A stretch of 64,000 bases of DNA, from positions 1,364,001 to 1,428,000 of the forward strand of contig NZ_CP053344.1 in assembly GCF_013113715.1 (NCBI RefSeq), written 5' to 3'. Shown in pieces: positions 1-10,200 of this stretch. Position 1 is the first letter of the stretch. Each line of letters opens with the position of its first letter. Source of the DNA: Herbiconiux sp. SALV-R1 (GTDB lineage: Bacteria; Actinomycetota; Actinomycetes; Actinomycetales; Microbacteriaceae). Below the pieces are notes generated by a model. It was not told the DNA's origin and made no database searches. It saw nothing but the letters and a program-made list of their open reading frames with translations. A program made the translations under genes and the position numbers.

Positions 1-48
1 GTCGCCGGCGCCGTCGGCTCGTTCTACCTCGAGTGGCTCTCCCGATGA
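1..48 (+). CDS. mraY: MraY C-terminal end (partial)
   Basis: The first 15 codons read as the C-terminal tail VAGAVGSFYLEWLSR followed by TGA at 46-48. A short hydrophobic stretch ending just upstream of murD in a dcw cluster fits phospho-MurNAc-pentapeptide transferase (MraY), the membrane enzyme that makes lipid I. The stop overlaps the murD ATG as ATGA, indicating translational coupling. The identity rests on gene order and the tail only, because the rest lies outside the window. Confidence 0.6.
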   Translation, partial: VAGAVGSFYLEWLSR

Positions 49-1568
49 CCCGCTCGCTCGACGGGCTCACCAGCTGGCACGCCGACTGGACGGGCCTGCG
101 GGTCGCCGTGCTCGGTCTCGGCGTCACCGGGTTCTCGGTGGCCGACACGCTCACCGAACTCGGCGCATCCGTTCTCGTCGTCGCCGCCTCGGCGAAGAAG
201 GAGTACGCCGACCTCGTGCCCGTCATCGGCGCGCGGCTCGAGCTGGCGGCAGCGGGCGAGGTTCCGGATGCTCTGGTCGCCCACGAGCCGGAACTGGTCG
301 TCGCCTCGCCCGGCTACCACCCCGACGACGCCCTGCTGGTCTGGGCTGCCGAACACGGCATCCCGGTCTGGGGAGACGTGGAGCTCGCCTGGCGGGTGCG
401 CGACAAGGTGCTGCGCCCCGACGGGAAGCCCGCCGACTGGATCGCGGTGACCGGCACCAACGGCAAGACCACGACGGTGCAGCTCACCGCCTCGATGATC
501 CTGGCGGGCGGCCACCGGGTGGCGCCGTGCGGCAACATCGGCATTCCGGTGCTCGACGCCGTCCGCGACCCCGAGGGCTTCGACGCGCTCGTGGTGGAGC
601 TGTCGAGCTATCAGCTGCATTCCACCTCGAGCATGTCGCCGTACTCGTCGGTGGTGCTGAACGTCGCCGACGACCACCTCGACTGGCACGGCTCGTTCGA
701 GGCCTACGCGGCGGCCAAGGCGAGGGTGTACACGAACACGCAGGTGGCCTGCGTCTACAACAAGGCCGACGAGCTCACGATGCGGATGGTCGAGGAGGCC
801 GACGTCATCGAGGGTGCGCGTGCCATCGGCTTCGACCTCGGCACCCCGGGGCCGAGCGACGTCGGCGTGGTCGACGGCATCCTCGTCGACCGGGCGTTCC
901 ACGAGGCGCGGCGCGACTCGGCTCTCGAGATCGCCACCGTCGACGAGCTCGCCCTGCGCGGGCTCGCCGCACCGCACACCGTCGCCGACGTGCTCGCAGC
1001 GGCGGCGCTCGCCCGCAGCTACGGCGTGTCGATCGAGGCGATCCGGGCCGCGCTCGCGAGCTTCTCGCTCGACCGGCACCGCATCGAGCACGTCGTGACG
1101 GCGGGGGGAGTGACCTGGGTCGACGACTCGAAGGCCACCAATCCGCACGCGGCTGCCGCGTCGCTCAAGGCCTACCCCTCCATCGTGTGGGTCGTCGGCG
1201 GCCTCCTGAAGGGCGTCGACATCGACCCCCTGGTGCGCGAGTCGGTCGGGGGCGACGGCTCCCGGGTGAAGGCCGTCGTGGTGATCGGTGTGGAGCGCGG
1301 CGAGGTGGTCGAGGCCATCCGGCGACACGCGCCGGACATGCCGCTGTTCGAGGTCGACCACGATGAGACTAGTGACGTGATGGCCTCCGCGGTCGCCCTG
1401 GCGGCGGCGGCGGCCTCGCCTGGAGACGTCGTGCTGCTCGCCCCGGCGGCGGCATCGATGGACCAGTTCGCAGACTACGCCGACCGCGGCAACCGCTTCG
1501 CCCGGGCGGTCCGCAGCCACCTGGGAGGTACCGACGGTGACGAGCCTCCCGCGACAGTTCACCCCTAG
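45..1568 (+). CDS. murD: UDP-N-acetylmuramoylalanine--D-glutamate ligase MurD
   Basis: Cytoplasmic Mur ligase that adds D-glutamate to UDP-MurNAc-L-alanine using ATP, the second amino acid of the peptidoglycan stem. The protein is 507 residues. It has an N-terminal Rossmann-like domain (GLGVTGFSVA), the P-loop GTNGKTTT of Mur ligases in the central domain, and the C-terminal domain containing WVDDSKATNPHA. I chose ATG 45 rather than the in-frame GTG 33 because it forms the ATGA overlap with the preceding stop. The 3' end overlaps ftsW by 32 bp. Family length is usually about 450, so this copy has modest insertions. Confidence 0.96.
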   Translation: MTRSLDGLTSWHADWTGLRVAVLGLGVTGFSVADTLTELGASVLVVAASAKKEYADLVPVIGARLELAAAGEVPDALVAHEPELVVASPGYHPDDALLVWAAEHGIPVWGDVELAWRVRDKVLRPDGKPADWIAVTGTNGKTTTVQLTASMILAGGHRVAPCGNIGIPVLDAVRDPEGFDALVVELSSYQLHSTSSMSPYSSVVLNVADDHLDWHGSFEAYAAAKARVYTNTQVACVYNKADELTMRMVEEADVIEGARAIGFDLGTPGPSDVGVVDGILVDRAFHEARRDSALEIATVDELALRGLAAPHTVADVLAAAALARSYGVSIEAIRAALASFSLDRHRIEHVVTAGGVTWVDDSKATNPHAAAASLKAYPSIVWVVGGLLKGVDIDPLVRESVGGDGSRVKAVVVIGVERGEVVEAIRRHAPDMPLFEVDHDETSDVMASAVALAAAAASPGDVVLLAPAAASMDQFADYADRGNRFARAVRSHLGGTDGDEPPATVHP

Positions 1569-2742
1569 CGCGAGCCGGTCGGCCGACGGCCCGCGCGCCG
1601 CGCGCATCTCGCTCGGCCAGGTGTTCACCGCGGAGTCGAGCAACTACTTCCTGCTGCTCGGCACCACCCTCTTCCTCGTGCTGCTCGGGCTCGTGATGGT
1701 GCTCTCCTCCTCGTCGATCGACTCCTACCTCGGTCGCCAGGGCTTCTTCGGCCTGTTCTGGAAGCAGGGCATGTTCGCCCTCATCGGCATCCCGCTCATG
1801 CTCGTCATCTCGCGGCTCCCGGTGCGGGTGTTCAAGCAGTGGGCCTGGGTCGCCGTGTTCGTGGCGGTCGGGGTGCAGCTGCTCGTGTTCACCCCGCTCG
1901 GCATCGAGGTGGGCGGCAACCTCAACTGGATCGGCATCGGCTCGTTCAACTTCCAGCCCTCGGAGCTCGTGAAGCTCGCGCTGGTGATCTGGATGGGCAT
2001 GATCCTCGCCAAGAAGGAGCGGCTGCTCGGCAGCTTCGGCCACGTCGTCATCCCGGTGCTGCCGGTGGCCGGCGGCGCCATCGCCCTGGTGCTCCTCGGC
2101 GGCGACCTCGGAACCGTCATGATCATGGCCGGGCTCGTCTTCGGCGCCATCTTCTTCGCCGGCATCAGACTCCGGATGCTCATCCTCCCGGTCATCGCCG
2201 CAGCACTGCTCGCGGTGCCGATCGCCTTCTCCAGCGAGAGCCGCGCCTCCCGCATCATGTCGTTCTTCACCGGCATGGGCAGCGACTACGAGGGCGCCGA
2301 CTGGCAGGCCCAGCACGGGCTCTGGGCGCTCGCGAGCGGCGGGGTGTTCGGCGTGGGGCTCGGCAACTCGCGGGCGAAGTGGTCGTGGCTGCCCGCCGCC
2401 GACAACGACTACATCTTCGCCATCATCGGCGAGGAGCTCGGCCTCGTCGGCGCGGTCGTCGTGCTGCTGCTGTTCGTGGCCCTCGCCGTCGCCTTCGTAC
2501 GCATCATCCGCTCGTCGAAGGACATGTTCTCGAAGGTCGCCACCGGCGCCGTGATGGTGTGGCTGATCGGGCAGGCGTTCGTCAACATCGCCGTGGTGCT
2601 CGGCGTGCTGCCGGTGCTCGGCGTGCCGCTGCCGCTCATCTCCTCGGGAGGCTCGGCGCTGCTCACGACGCTCGCGGCCATCGGCATCGTGCTCGCCATC
2701 GCGCGCGAGAACTCCCGGAACGACCAGGTGACGGGGTCATGA
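1537..2742 (+). CDS. ftsW: Septal SEDS glycosyltransferase FtsW
   Basis: Polytopic SEDS-family membrane protein (401 residues, about ten hydrophobic segments) that polymerises lipid II at the division septum with its partner class B PBP. Recognisable SEDS features include NLNWIGIGSFNFQPSELVK and the C-terminal PLISSGGSALLTTLAAIGI segment. The GTG start at 1537 lies inside the end of murD, so the two are probably coupled. The alternative RodA is unlikely because of its place between murD and murG. The stop overlaps the murG start as ATGA. Confidence 0.95.
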   Translation: MTSLPRQFTPSASRSADGPRAARISLGQVFTAESSNYFLLLGTTLFLVLLGLVMVLSSSSIDSYLGRQGFFGLFWKQGMFALIGIPLMLVISRLPVRVFKQWAWVAVFVAVGVQLLVFTPLGIEVGGNLNWIGIGSFNFQPSELVKLALVIWMGMILAKKERLLGSFGHVVIPVLPVAGGAIALVLLGGDLGTVMIMAGLVFGAIFFAGIRLRMLILPVIAAALLAVPIAFSSESRASRIMSFFTGMGSDYEGADWQAQHGLWALASGGVFGVGLGNSRAKWSWLPAADNDYIFAIIGEELGLVGAVVVLLLFVALAVAFVRIIRSSKDMFSKVATGAVMVWLIGQAFVNIAVVLGVLPVLGVPLPLISSGGSALLTTLAAIGIVLAIARENSRNDQVTGS

Positions 2743-3842
2743 CCACCTACCTCCTGGCCGGCGGCGGCACCGCCGGTCACGTCAACCCCCTGCTCGCCAC
2801 CGCCGACCGGCTGCGTGAGATCGACCCCTCGGCGCGCGTGATCGTGCTCGGCACGGCCGAGGGGCTCGAGGCGAGGCTGGTGCCCGAGCGCGGCTACGAG
2901 CTCGTCACGATTCCGAAGCTGCCCTTCCCGCGCCGGCCGAACGGGGCGGCGCTCCGCTTCCCCGCGGCGCTCCGGCGCACGATCGCCCAGGTGGCGTCGC
3001 TCATCCGCGAGCGCGGGGTCGAGGTCGTCGTGGGGTTCGGCGGATACGCGTCGGCTCCCGGGTACCTCGGTGCGCGTCGGGCCGGGGTGCCGTTCGTCAT
3101 CCACGAGGGCAACGCCAAGCCGGGGCTCGCCAACCGCCTCGGCGCCCGCTACTCGTCGTTCGTCGGGGTGACCTTCGCGGCCACCACCCTCCCGCACTCC
3201 ACCCTCGTCGGCATGCCGCTGCGGGCCGAGGTGACGGCCCTCGCCGACGCGGGGGTGCGCGCGGAGGCCGCCACGGAGGCAGCCCGGTTCTTCGGGCTCG
3301 ACCCCGCGCGGCCGACCCTGCTCGTCACGGGCGGTTCGCTGGGGGCCAGGCGCATCAACGGCACCGTGCACGCCTCGGCCCAGAAGCTCGTCGACGCCGG
3401 CTGGAACGTGCTGCACATCGCCGGCGACAAGGCGGAGGTGGATGACCCGGGCCTGCCCGGCTACGTCTTCGTCAACTACTGCGACCGCATGGAGCTCGCG
3501 CTCGCCGTCGCCGACTTCGCGGTCTCGCGCGCCGGCGGCTCGACGGTCTCCGAGCTCGCGGTCGTCGGCATCCCGTCGGTGCTCATCCCGTACCCCGTGG
3601 GCAACGGGGAGCAGCGCTTCAACGCCCTCGACCTCGTGAACGCCGGCGGCGCGGTGCTCGTGCCCGACGCGGAGTTCACGCCCGCCTGGCTCGACCGCGA
3701 GCTGCTGCCGCTGCTCGCCGACCGTTCCCGCGTGGCGACGATGGCCGCCCGATCGCTCGAGGTGGGCATCCCCGACGCCTCCACACGACTCGCAGCGCTC
3801 GTGCAGCGGGCGTGGGGCGGGACACCCTCCGGGGGAGCGTAA
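2739..3842 (+). CDS. murG: UDP-GlcNAc transferase MurG
   Basis: Peripheral membrane GT-B enzyme that transfers GlcNAc to lipid I, giving lipid II. The protein is 367 residues and opens with [16 protein letters not shown], the glycine-rich acceptor-side motif of MurG. Later motifs include [20 protein letters not shown] and the donor-binding [12 protein letters not shown] near residue 265, followed by [12 protein letters not shown] 2739 overlaps the ftsW stop by 4 bp, which fixes the start. The gap of 58 bp to murC contains no evident gene. Confidence 0.96.
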   Translation: MTTYLLAGGGTAGHVNPLLATADRLREIDPSARVIVLGTAEGLEARLVPERGYELVTIPKLPFPRRPNGAALRFPAALRRTIAQVASLIRERGVEVVVGFGGYASAPGYLGARRAGVPFVIHEGNAKPGLANRLGARYSSFVGVTFAATTLPHSTLVGMPLRAEVTALADAGVRAEAATEAARFFGLDPARPTLLVTGGSLGARRINGTVHASAQKLVDAGWNVLHIAGDKAEVDDPGLPGYVFVNYCDRMELALAVADFAVSRAGGSTVSELAVVGIPSVLIPYPVGNGEQRFNALDLVNAGGAVLVPDAEFTPAWLDRELLPLLADRSRVATMAARSLEVGIPDASTRLAALVQRAWGGTPSGGA

Positions 3843-3900
3843 CGTTGTCTCGGATGCCGGGCGACCCCGGGCATCGAGTGACCTGCGAAATGAGCGTGCT

Positions 3901-5364
3901 GTGATCAAACCCGACCTCGAGATCGACATCCCCGACGAACTGGGAGCCGTGCACTTCGTGGGCATCGGCGGTTCGGGCATGAGCGGTATCGCGCGGCTCT
4001 TCAAGGCGGCGGGCCTCACGGTCACCGGGTCCGACCGCAGCGACTCGAAGACCGCGGCGAAGCTGCGCGCCATCGGCATCCCGGTGGCGGTCGGGCACGA
4101 CGCCGCGCACGTGGGCGACGCCGACACCATCGTGGTGACCAGCGCCCTCTGGCCCGACAACCCCGAGTACCTCTACGCCCGCGAGCACGGCCTCACCGTG
4201 CTGCACCGCTCGCAGGCACTGGCCTGGCTGTCGAACCGTCAGCGCCTGGTCGCCGTGGCGGGCGCGCACGGCAAGACCACCTCGACCGGCATGATCGTCA
4301 CCGGCCTGATCGAGCTCGACGCCGAGCCCAGCTTCGTCAACGGCGGGGTCATCTCCGAGCTCGGCACGAGCTCCGCCTTCGGCGACGGCGAGCTGTTCGT
4401 GCTCGAGGCCGACGAGTCCGACGGCTCCTTCCTGCTGTACGACACCGCCGTCGCCCTCATCACCAACGTCGACCCCGACCACCTCGACCACTACGGTTCG
4501 GTCGAGGCCGTCGAAGACGCCTTCGTGCGCTTCGCCGACGCCGCCGCGGAGTTCGTCGTCATCTCCTCCGACGACGCCGGAGCGCTGCGGGTCTCGTCGC
4601 GCCTCTCGCACGAGCGCGTGCTCACCTTCGGCGAGGCCGAGGGCGCCGACTTCCGCGTGCACTCGATCGAGACCGACGGCCCGGTGCGTTTCGTGGTCGA
4701 CCACGAGGGCACGAGCTACCCCGGCGTGCTCCGGGTGCCCGGCCGGCACAACGCGGTGAACGCCACGGGCGCGCTGGCCGTGCTGGTGGGCCTCGGCTTC
4801 GCTCCGGATGCGGCCCTCGCCGCCCTCGGCGCGTTCGGCGGCACCGGCCGCCGGTTCGAACTGCACGGCACCGTCGCGGGCGTAAGCGTGTACGACGACT
4901 ACGCGCACCACCCCACCGAGGTCGACGCCGCGCTCACCGCCGCCCGCACCGTCGTGGGCGACGGGCGCATCATCGCCGTGCACCAGCCGCACCTCTACAG
5001 CCGCACGCAGCTCATGGCGGGGGAGTTCGCCGAGACCCTCGAGCGCACCGCCGACTTCACCATCGTGCTCGAGGTGTGCGGGGCGCGCGAAGACCCGATC
5101 GAGGGCGTGACCGGTGAGCTCGTCTCGTCGCGCTTCGCCGACCCGTCGAAGGTCGTCTACATCGACGACTGGCAGCGCGCTGCCGACTACCTCGCCGAGA
5201 TCGCTCAGTCCGGTGACTTCGCCGTCACCCTCGGCTGCGGCGACGTGAACCTGCTGGTGCCGCAGCTGCTCGAGTCGCTCGAGCAGGTCGAGGGCCGTTC
5301 CGAGGCCACCAACGCACCGTCCACCGACGCACCGTCCACCGACACACCCGTGCGCGGCGAGTGA
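3901..5364 (+). CDS. murC: UDP-N-acetylmuramate--L-alanine ligase MurC
   Basis: Cytoplasmic ATP-dependent ligase for the first stem-peptide residue. The protein is 487 residues with an N-terminal UDP-binding motif [13 protein letters not shown], the ATP-binding [11 protein letters not shown] and the conserved [10 protein letters not shown] in the C-terminal domain. GTG 3901 is the first start compatible with the family N-terminus. The C-terminal tail carries a perfect 15-nt tandem repeat (5314-5328 and 5329-5343) encoding APSTD twice, outside the catalytic fold. The stop overlaps the ftsQ GTG (GTGA). Confidence 0.96.
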   Translation: MIKPDLEIDIPDELGAVHFVGIGGSGMSGIARLFKAAGLTVTGSDRSDSKTAAKLRAIGIPVAVGHDAAHVGDADTIVVTSALWPDNPEYLYAREHGLTVLHRSQALAWLSNRQRLVAVAGAHGKTTSTGMIVTGLIELDAEPSFVNGGVISELGTSSAFGDGELFVLEADESDGSFLLYDTAVALITNVDPDHLDHYGSVEAVEDAFVRFADAAAEFVVISSDDAGALRVSSRLSHERVLTFGEAEGADFRVHSIETDGPVRFVVDHEGTSYPGVLRVPGRHNAVNATGALAVLVGLGFAPDAALAALGAFGGTGRRFELHGTVAGVSVYDDYAHHPTEVDAALTAARTVVGDGRIIAVHQPHLYSRTQLMAGEFAETLERTADFTIVLEVCGAREDPIEGVTGELVSSRFADPSKVVYIDDWQRAADYLAEIAQSGDFAVTLGCGDVNLLVPQLLESLEQVEGRSEATNAPSTDAPSTDTPVRGE

Positions 5365-6518
5365 AGCGACCACCCGGCATCACCCCGCCACCGCCGCCCG
5401 AGGAGCGGCCGGTGCGCGAGCCCGCGGCGACGCCTCGCACGCCCGCGACGACGCCTCGGCAGAAGACCACCGTGCCGCGGCCGAAGACGGGCGAGCGCGA
5501 GGCTCGCCGCCCCGCCGCCTCCGAGGGCGGTCCGTGGTGGGCCGGAGTGCGCTCCTCACGCGAGGACTCCGCCGCGGGCGGGGGAGGCGCCGACGCCGAT
5601 GCGACAGCCCCGATCGACCGGCCGGCGCGCACGCAGATCCCCGAGCATCCTCGACCCGAGGTGCCGAAATCGACCACCGCGGGGGCGGAGCGCGCCCGGC
5701 GCAAGGCCGCGGCCGCCGGCGTCGACACCTCGACCCCGGCCCGCACGGGCGCCTCCGCCCGGCGGGAGCTGCGCCGGGCGACGAAGGAGCGGCGCCGCTA
5801 CGAGCGCGCCGAGGCGCGTCGCTTCACGCAGCGCAGCAGGAGGCGGCGACTCGCCTGGACGGTGGTGGGAGCATCCGTCGCCGGCCTGGTGCTGCTCGTG
5901 CTGCTCGTCGCCTACTCGCCGCTGCTCGCGGTACGCTCCATCGTCGTCGAGGGCACCTCGCGGCTCGACGCGGCAGCCGTCACGACCGCCCTCGCCGACG
6001 AGCAGGGCAAGCCGCTCGCGCTCGTCGACTACGGGTCGATCGAACGCGACCTCGCCCAGTTCCCGCTCATCGCCTCGTACTCGGTGGAGGCCAGGCCGCC
6101 GAACACGCTCGCGGTGCGCATCGTGGAGCGCCGCCCCGTGGCCCAGGTGCAGACCGACTCGGGGTTCGACCTCATCGACGCCGCCGGTGTGACGGTGCAG
6201 CAGTCGGCGACGAGGCTCGACGGCTTCCCCGTGCTCGATCTCTCAGGCACCACGATCGGCAGCCCCGGTTTCACGGCCGCCGCCGCTGTGCTGACGTCGC
6301 TTCCCGACACCCTGCTCTCGCAGGTGTCGCTCATCTCGGGGTCGACCCCCGACAGCGTGACCATGACCTTCACCGGCGCCGGGCAGCGCGTGGTGTGGGG
6401 AGACGCCGACGACTCCGACCTGAAGGCGCTCATCCTCGAGCGCCTCATCGCCACGCAAGACCCGGCGGCGCAGGTGGAGTACGACGTGTCGAGCCCGCAG
6501 AGTCCCGTCATCAGGTGA
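5361..6518 (+). CDS. ftsQ: Division protein FtsQ
   Basis: Bitopic divisome scaffold that links FtsB/FtsL and the septal synthase. The protein is 385 residues: a proline/arginine-rich disordered cytoplasmic region of about 165 residues, one transmembrane segment ([20 protein letters not shown]), then a POTRA domain beginning [15 protein letters not shown] and a beta domain ([18 protein letters not shown]). Low sequence conservation is normal for FtsQ, and position between murC and ftsZ supports the call. The GTG start overlaps the murC stop. Confidence 0.93.
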   Translation: MKRPPGITPPPPPEERPVREPAATPRTPATTPRQKTTVPRPKTGEREARRPAASEGGPWWAGVRSSREDSAAGGGGADADATAPIDRPARTQIPEHPRPEVPKSTTAGAERARRKAAAAGVDTSTPARTGASARRELRRATKERRRYERAEARRFTQRSRRRRLAWTVVGASVAGLVLLVLLVAYSPLLAVRSIVVEGTSRLDAAAVTTALADEQGKPLALVDYGSIERDLAQFPLIASYSVEARPPNTLAVRIVERRPVAQVQTDSGFDLIDAAGVTVQQSATRLDGFPVLDLSGTTIGSPGFTAAAAVLTSLPDTLLSQVSLISGSTPDSVTMTFTGAGQRVVWGDADDSDLKALILERLIATQDPAAQVEYDVSSPQSPVIR

Positions 6519-6656
6519 GCCCGCGATCAGGTGGGCGACACACGGCGCGCCGCGATCGTCGCCGCGGCGCTTTCGCCTAACGTCGTCGTAGGAAATACAT
6601 ACTCGGAATAACTTTAACTTTCACCTTGAACTTTAAGGTTCCAGCGGAGGCCGGAC
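6519..6656 (+). promoter_or_regulatory. ftsZ upstream region with AT-rich repeats
   Basis: The 138-bp gap before ftsZ contains the only markedly AT-rich patch of the cluster. The octamer AACTTTAA occurs at 6610-6617 and 6629-6636 (19 bp apart), with AACTTT again at 6616-6621. CCTTGAACTTTAAGG (6624-6638) is an imperfect palindrome. A strong Shine-Dalgarno GGAGG at 6646-6650 precedes GTG 6657. The patch probably holds a separate ftsZ promoter and perhaps a regulator site. This is inferred, since no -35/-10 pair is unambiguous. Confidence 0.5.
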
Positions 6657-7871
6657 GTGACTTCAAACCAGAACTACCTCGCCGTGATCAAGGTCGTCGG
6701 CATCGGCGGCGGCGGCGTGAACGCCGTCAACCGCATGATCGAGCTCGGTCTCCGCGGCGTCGAGTTCATCGCCATCAACACCGACGCCCAGGCGCTCCTG
6801 ATGAGCGACGCCGACGTGAAGCTCGACGTCGGCCGCGAGATCACCCGCGGCCTCGGCGCCGGCGCCGACCCCGAGGTGGGTCGCCGCGCCGCCGAAGACC
6901 ACGCCGAAGAGATCGAGGAGGCGCTCGCGGGCGCCGACATGGTGTTCGTGACCGCGGGCGAGGGCGGCGGCACCGGCACCGGCGGTGCCCCCGTGGTCGC
7001 GCGCATCGCCAAGTCGATCGGCGCGCTCACCATCGGTGTCGTCACGAAGCCCTTCGGCTTCGAGGGCAAGCGCCGCGCGGCCCAGGCCGAGGACGGCGTG
7101 GCCACGCTGAAGAACGAGGTCGACACCCTCATCGTGGTGCCCAACGACCGCCTGCTCGAGATCAGCGACCGCGGCATCTCGATGCTCGAGGCGTTCTCCA
7201 CCGCCGACCAGGTGCTCCTGGCCGGTGTGCAGGGCATCACCGACCTCATCACCACCCCGGGCCTCATCAACCTCGACTTCGCCGACGTCAAGTCGGTGAT
7301 GCAGGGCGCGGGGTCCGCGCTCATGGGCATTGGCTCGAGCCGCGGCGCCGACCGCGCCATCAAGGCGGCCGAGCTCGCCGTGGCGAGCCCGCTGCTCGAG
7401 GCGTCGATCGACGGAGCCCACGGCGTGCTGCTGTCGATCCAGGGCGGGTCGAACCTCGGCATCTTCGAGATCAACGACGCGGCGAAGCTCGTGCAAGACG
7501 CCGTGCACCCCGAGGCCAACATCATCTTCGGTGCGGTCATCGACGACACCCTCGGCGACGAGGTGCGGGTCACCGTCATCGCCGCGGGCTTCGACGGGGG
7601 AGAGCCCAACCCGGTCGCCCCGCCCGCGGTGGAGTCGAGGCGCGGCAGCTTCGTGGGCTCGGCCGAGGAGGTCGACCCGTTCGGCCGCGGCTCGCAGGGC
7701 TCGCCGCGCCGTGACCACAAGGGCGCCGCCGAGCAGATCGACGAGAAGCCGGCCCCGGCCCAGAGCTGGTCGACCCCCGCCGCCGACCTCGGTCTCACCG
7801 GCGCCGTCGCGCTCGACCCCGCGTCGGAAGACGACGACTCCGATCTGGACGTCCCCGACTTCCTGAAGTGA
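6657..7871 (+). CDS. ftsZ: Cell division GTPase FtsZ
   Basis: Tubulin-like GTPase that polymerises into the Z ring at midcell. The 404-residue protein has the N-terminal glycine-rich [12 protein letters not shown], the tubulin signature [11 protein letters not shown], the T7-region [11 protein letters not shown], a variable acidic linker and a C-terminal DLDVPDFLK that fits the conserved peptide binding SepF. The GTG start at 6657 has GGAGG 6 bp upstream. Its stop forms GTGA with yggS, so a yfiH/pgeF-type gene is not interposed. Confidence 0.98.
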   Translation: MTSNQNYLAVIKVVGIGGGGVNAVNRMIELGLRGVEFIAINTDAQALLMSDADVKLDVGREITRGLGAGADPEVGRRAAEDHAEEIEEALAGADMVFVTAGEGGGTGTGGAPVVARIAKSIGALTIGVVTKPFGFEGKRRAAQAEDGVATLKNEVDTLIVVPNDRLLEISDRGISMLEAFSTADQVLLAGVQGITDLITTPGLINLDFADVKSVMQGAGSALMGIGSSRGADRAIKAAELAVASPLLEASIDGAHGVLLSIQGGSNLGIFEINDAAKLVQDAVHPEANIIFGAVIDDTLGDEVRVTVIAAGFDGGEPNPVAPPAVESRRGSFVGSAEEVDPFGRGSQGSPRRDHKGAAEQIDEKPAPAQSWSTPAADLGLTGAVALDPASEDDDSDLDVPDFLK

Positions 7872-8557
7872 CCGAGCCCACCCTCGCCGAGCGTGTCGAG
7901 CGGGTGGAGTCCGAGCTCACGGACGCCGCCCGCTCCGCCGGTCGTTCGCGCGACGAGCTGACGCTCATCGCCGTCACCAAGTTCCACCCCGCCGCACTCG
8001 TGCGCGAGCTCTACGAGCTGGGGCTGCGCGACGTCGGGGAGAACCGGCACCAGGAGGCACGGGAGAAAGCAGCCGAGCTGTCGGGGCTGCCGGGCCTGCG
8101 CTGGAACTTCGTCGGTCAGCTGCAGTCGAAGAAGGCGCGGCAGGTGCGCGAGTACGCCTCCGTCGTGCACTCGATCGACCGCGACGCCGTGGTCTCGGCG
8201 CTGGCGCAGCCGGCCGAGGGCGAGGGTGCGCTCGACTGCTTCCTGCAGATCAACCTCACCGACGACCCCGCCCGGGGTGGGGCGCGGCCCGATGACGCGG
8301 TGCGCCTGGCCGAACTCATCGCCGCGGCTCCCGGGCTCGAGCTCCTGGGCGTCATGGCCGTCGCTCCGCTCGACGAGGAGCCGCGGGCCGCCTTCGCCCG
8401 GCTGCGCGGGGTGAGCGACGCCGTGCGCGGCGTGCATCCGTCGGCCGTCGCGATCTCGGCGGGCATGTCGCACGACTTTCGCGAGGCGATCGCGGAAGGC
8501 GCGACACACCTGCGCATCGGCACGGCAATCACCGGAAATCGCCCGCCCCGCGATTAA
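7868..8557 (+). CDS. yggS: YggS-family PLP homeostasis protein
   Basis: Single-domain alanine-racemase-fold protein (229 residues) that binds pyridoxal 5'-phosphate and buffers the cofactor pool; no enzymatic activity is established for the family. The PLP lysine lies in LIAVTKFHP. Further family motifs are [22 protein letters not shown], and near the end [26 protein letters not shown] read in pieces. It overlaps ftsZ by 4 bp and precedes sepF, the standard order in Gram-positive dcw clusters. Confidence 0.93.
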   Translation: MTEPTLAERVERVESELTDAARSAGRSRDELTLIAVTKFHPAALVRELYELGLRDVGENRHQEAREKAAELSGLPGLRWNFVGQLQSKKARQVREYASVVHSIDRDAVVSALAQPAEGEGALDCFLQINLTDDPARGGARPDDAVRLAELIAAAPGLELLGVMAVAPLDEEPRAAFARLRGVSDAVRGVHPSAVAISAGMSHDFREAIAEGATHLRIGTAITGNRPPRD

Positions 8558-8597
8558 TCTCGGGGTAGGAAAAAAGCAACCGCAACCGGAGGTTCTG

Positions 8598-9113
8598 ATG
8601 GCCAACCCGCTCCGCAAGACCATGGTGTACCTCGGGCTCGCCGACGAAGAGCTCGAGTACGAGGCGCCCGCGCAGGCCGCACCGGCCCAGGCCGCACCCG
8701 TCGCGCCCGTGCCGCACCCGCAGCAGAACGCCGCGCCCGCGCAGCCGTCGGGCGGCCGCGATCGCGATCGCGCGACGGTCACCCCGCTCCGCAAGTCCGT
8801 GCACACCCCGAAGAATGTGGCGCCCGCCGAAATGAACGAGATCCTCACGGTTCACCCCAAGCAGTACAAAGACGCCCAGGTCATCGCCGAGAACTTCCGC
8901 GAGGGCATCCCGGTCATCATCAACCTCTCGCAGATGACGGATGCCGACGCGCGCCGCCTCATCGACTTCGCCGGCGGTCTCTCGCAGGGCCTCTACGGCA
9001 AGATCGAGCGCGTCACCAGCAAGGTCTTCCTCCTCAGCCCGGCGCACGTCGCCGTGTCGGGCGACGCAGGTGGGGAGGCTCGTGCAGAGTCCTCCTTCTT
9101 CGTTCAGTCATAA
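8598..9113 (+). CDS. sepF: Cell division protein SepF
   Basis: FtsZ-binding membrane anchor that is essential for the Z ring in Actinobacteria lacking FtsA/ZipA. The protein is 171 residues: an N-terminal amphipathic start ([18 protein letters not shown]), an Ala/Pro/Gln-rich linker, then the SepF core with [28 protein letters not shown] and [13 protein letters not shown]. The ATG follows CCGGAGG with good spacing. It lies between yggS and yggT, as in other Gram-positives. Confidence 0.95.
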   Translation: MANPLRKTMVYLGLADEELEYEAPAQAAPAQAAPVAPVPHPQQNAAPAQPSGGRDRDRATVTPLRKSVHTPKNVAPAEMNEILTVHPKQYKDAQVIAENFREGIPVIINLSQMTDADARRLIDFAGGLSQGLYGKIERVTSKVFLLSPAHVAVSGDAGGEARAESSFFVQS

Positions 9114-9120
9114 TTACTGA

Positions 9121-9426
9121 GTGGGTTCCCTCGTCGCCATCATCGCGACCGTCGTCTATTTCGCGCTGCTGCTGTATTTCTTCCTGATGTGGGGTCGGTT
9201 CATCCTCGACCTCGTGCGCACCGTCCGGCGTGACTGGAGGCCGGCCGGTGCGCTGCTCGTGCTGGCCGAGGTCACGTACACGGTGACCGACCCGCCGATC
9301 AAGTTCTTCCGGCGCATCATCCCCCCGCTGCGGGTGGGCCCCATCGCGCTCGACTTCGGCTGGAGCATCGTCATGCTGCTGGTCATCATCGCTCTCTCCG
9401 TGGCAGGTTTCGTGCGCTCGGCGTAG
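9121..9426 (+). CDS. YggT family membrane protein
   Basis: Small integral membrane protein (101 residues) with two hydrophobic segments, at about residues 3-25 and 75-98. The conserved-looking DPPIKFFRRIIPP lies in the loop between them. YggT proteins sit beside sepF and divIVA in many bacteria; the role is unclear, with osmotic tolerance and division suggested. The GTG start lies 7 bp after the sepF stop with only a weak ribosome site, so translation may depend on sepF. Confidence 0.85.
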   Translation: MGSLVAIIATVVYFALLLYFFLMWGRFILDLVRTVRRDWRPAGALLVLAEVTYTVTDPPIKFFRRIIPPLRVGPIALDFGWSIVMLLVIIALSVAGFVRSA

Positions 9427-9495
9427 CCTGCGCATGTATCCTGAAACGAACGGAACCCGGCGGGTTGGCCCGTACACGGGACGTTCGCCGGGAAT

Positions 9496-9513
9496 GTTGC
9501 TACGGTTAGCAAC
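9496..9513 (+). promoter_or_regulatory. Inverted repeat upstream of wag31
   Basis: GTTGCTA-CGGT-TAGCAAC is a perfect 7-bp inverted repeat with a 4-nt centre in the 126-bp gap before divIVA. It is not followed by a T run and lies 40 bp before the start codon. A regulatory site or mRNA leader hairpin in the wag31 promoter region is therefore more likely than a terminator. The function is inferred. Confidence 0.4.
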
Positions 9514-9552
9514 GCGTTATCACTGTTGTCGAAGTACTAAGGGTGGAAAACC

Positions 9553-10200
9553 ATGGCGTTAACTCCGGAAGATGTTGTTAACAAGAGATTTTCTCAGACC
9601 AAGTTCCGTGAGGGATACGACCAGGACGAGGTCGACGACTTCCTCGACGAGGTCGTGGTGGAGCTGCGTCGCCTCACCCAGGAGAACGAGGAGCTGAAGG
9701 CTCAGCTCGCCTCCGGTGCTCCGGCTTCCGCGCCCGCCGCTGCCGCCCCCGCGCCGGCTCCGGTCGTCGAAGAGGTCGTCGAGGCCCCCGTGGTCGTCGA
9801 GACCCCCGCGCCGGCTCCCGTGGCCGCCGCTCCGGCGCCCGCCGCTGCCGACGACGACGACGCCGCGTCGACCACCAACCTCCTGCAGCTGGCCCGTCGT
9901 CTGCACGACGAGCACGTGAAGGAAGGCGCCGACAAGCGCGACGCGCTCATCGCCGAGGGCCACGCCACCGCGGCGCGCATCGTCGCCGAGGCCGAGACCA
10001 AGGGCCGCAACGAGCTCGCCCGTCTCAACCAGGAGAAGGCCGGCATCGAGCACCGCATCGACGAGCTGCGCACCTTCGAGAAGGACTACCGCGCAGGCCT
10101 CAAGAGCTACATCGAAGACCAGCTCAAAGACCTGACCTCCTCCAGCGTCGACGCCGACAAGGCCCCCGCCTCGTCCGGCTTCAGCGGTTTTGGCGGATAG
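9553..10200 (+). CDS. wag31: Polar growth protein DivIVA/Wag31
   Basis: Coiled-coil scaffold that localises to poles and septa and directs apical growth in Actinobacteria. The protein is 215 residues. The N-terminal membrane-curvature domain reads LTPEDVVNKRFSQTKFREGY and DQDEVDDFLDEVVVELRRL. An Ala/Pro/Val-rich linker (residues about 56-100) and a long C-terminal coiled coil follow. It has its own 126-bp upstream region, suggesting an independent promoter. Its last 11 bp overlap lspA. Confidence 0.96.
   Translation: MALTPEDVVNKRFSQTKFREGYDQDEVDDFLDEVVVELRRLTQENEELKAQLASGAPASAPAAAAPAPAPVVEEVVEAPVVVETPAPAPVAAAPAPAAADDDDAASTTNLLQLARRLHDEHVKEGADKRDALIAEGHATAARIVAEAETKGRNELARLNQEKAGIEHRIDELRTFEKDYRAGLKSYIEDQLKDLTSSSVDADKAPASSGFSGFGG

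Noticed and set aside
24-5373. Several long minus-strand frames across the dcw cluster
   Set aside because: All are antisense to well-supported essential genes and show Arg/Asp/His/Gly-rich composition without motifs. They are codon-bias artefacts.
9454-9466. AACCCGGCGGGTT as a terminator after yggT
   Set aside because: Only a 5-bp stem with a 3-nt loop and no T tract; too weak to call.
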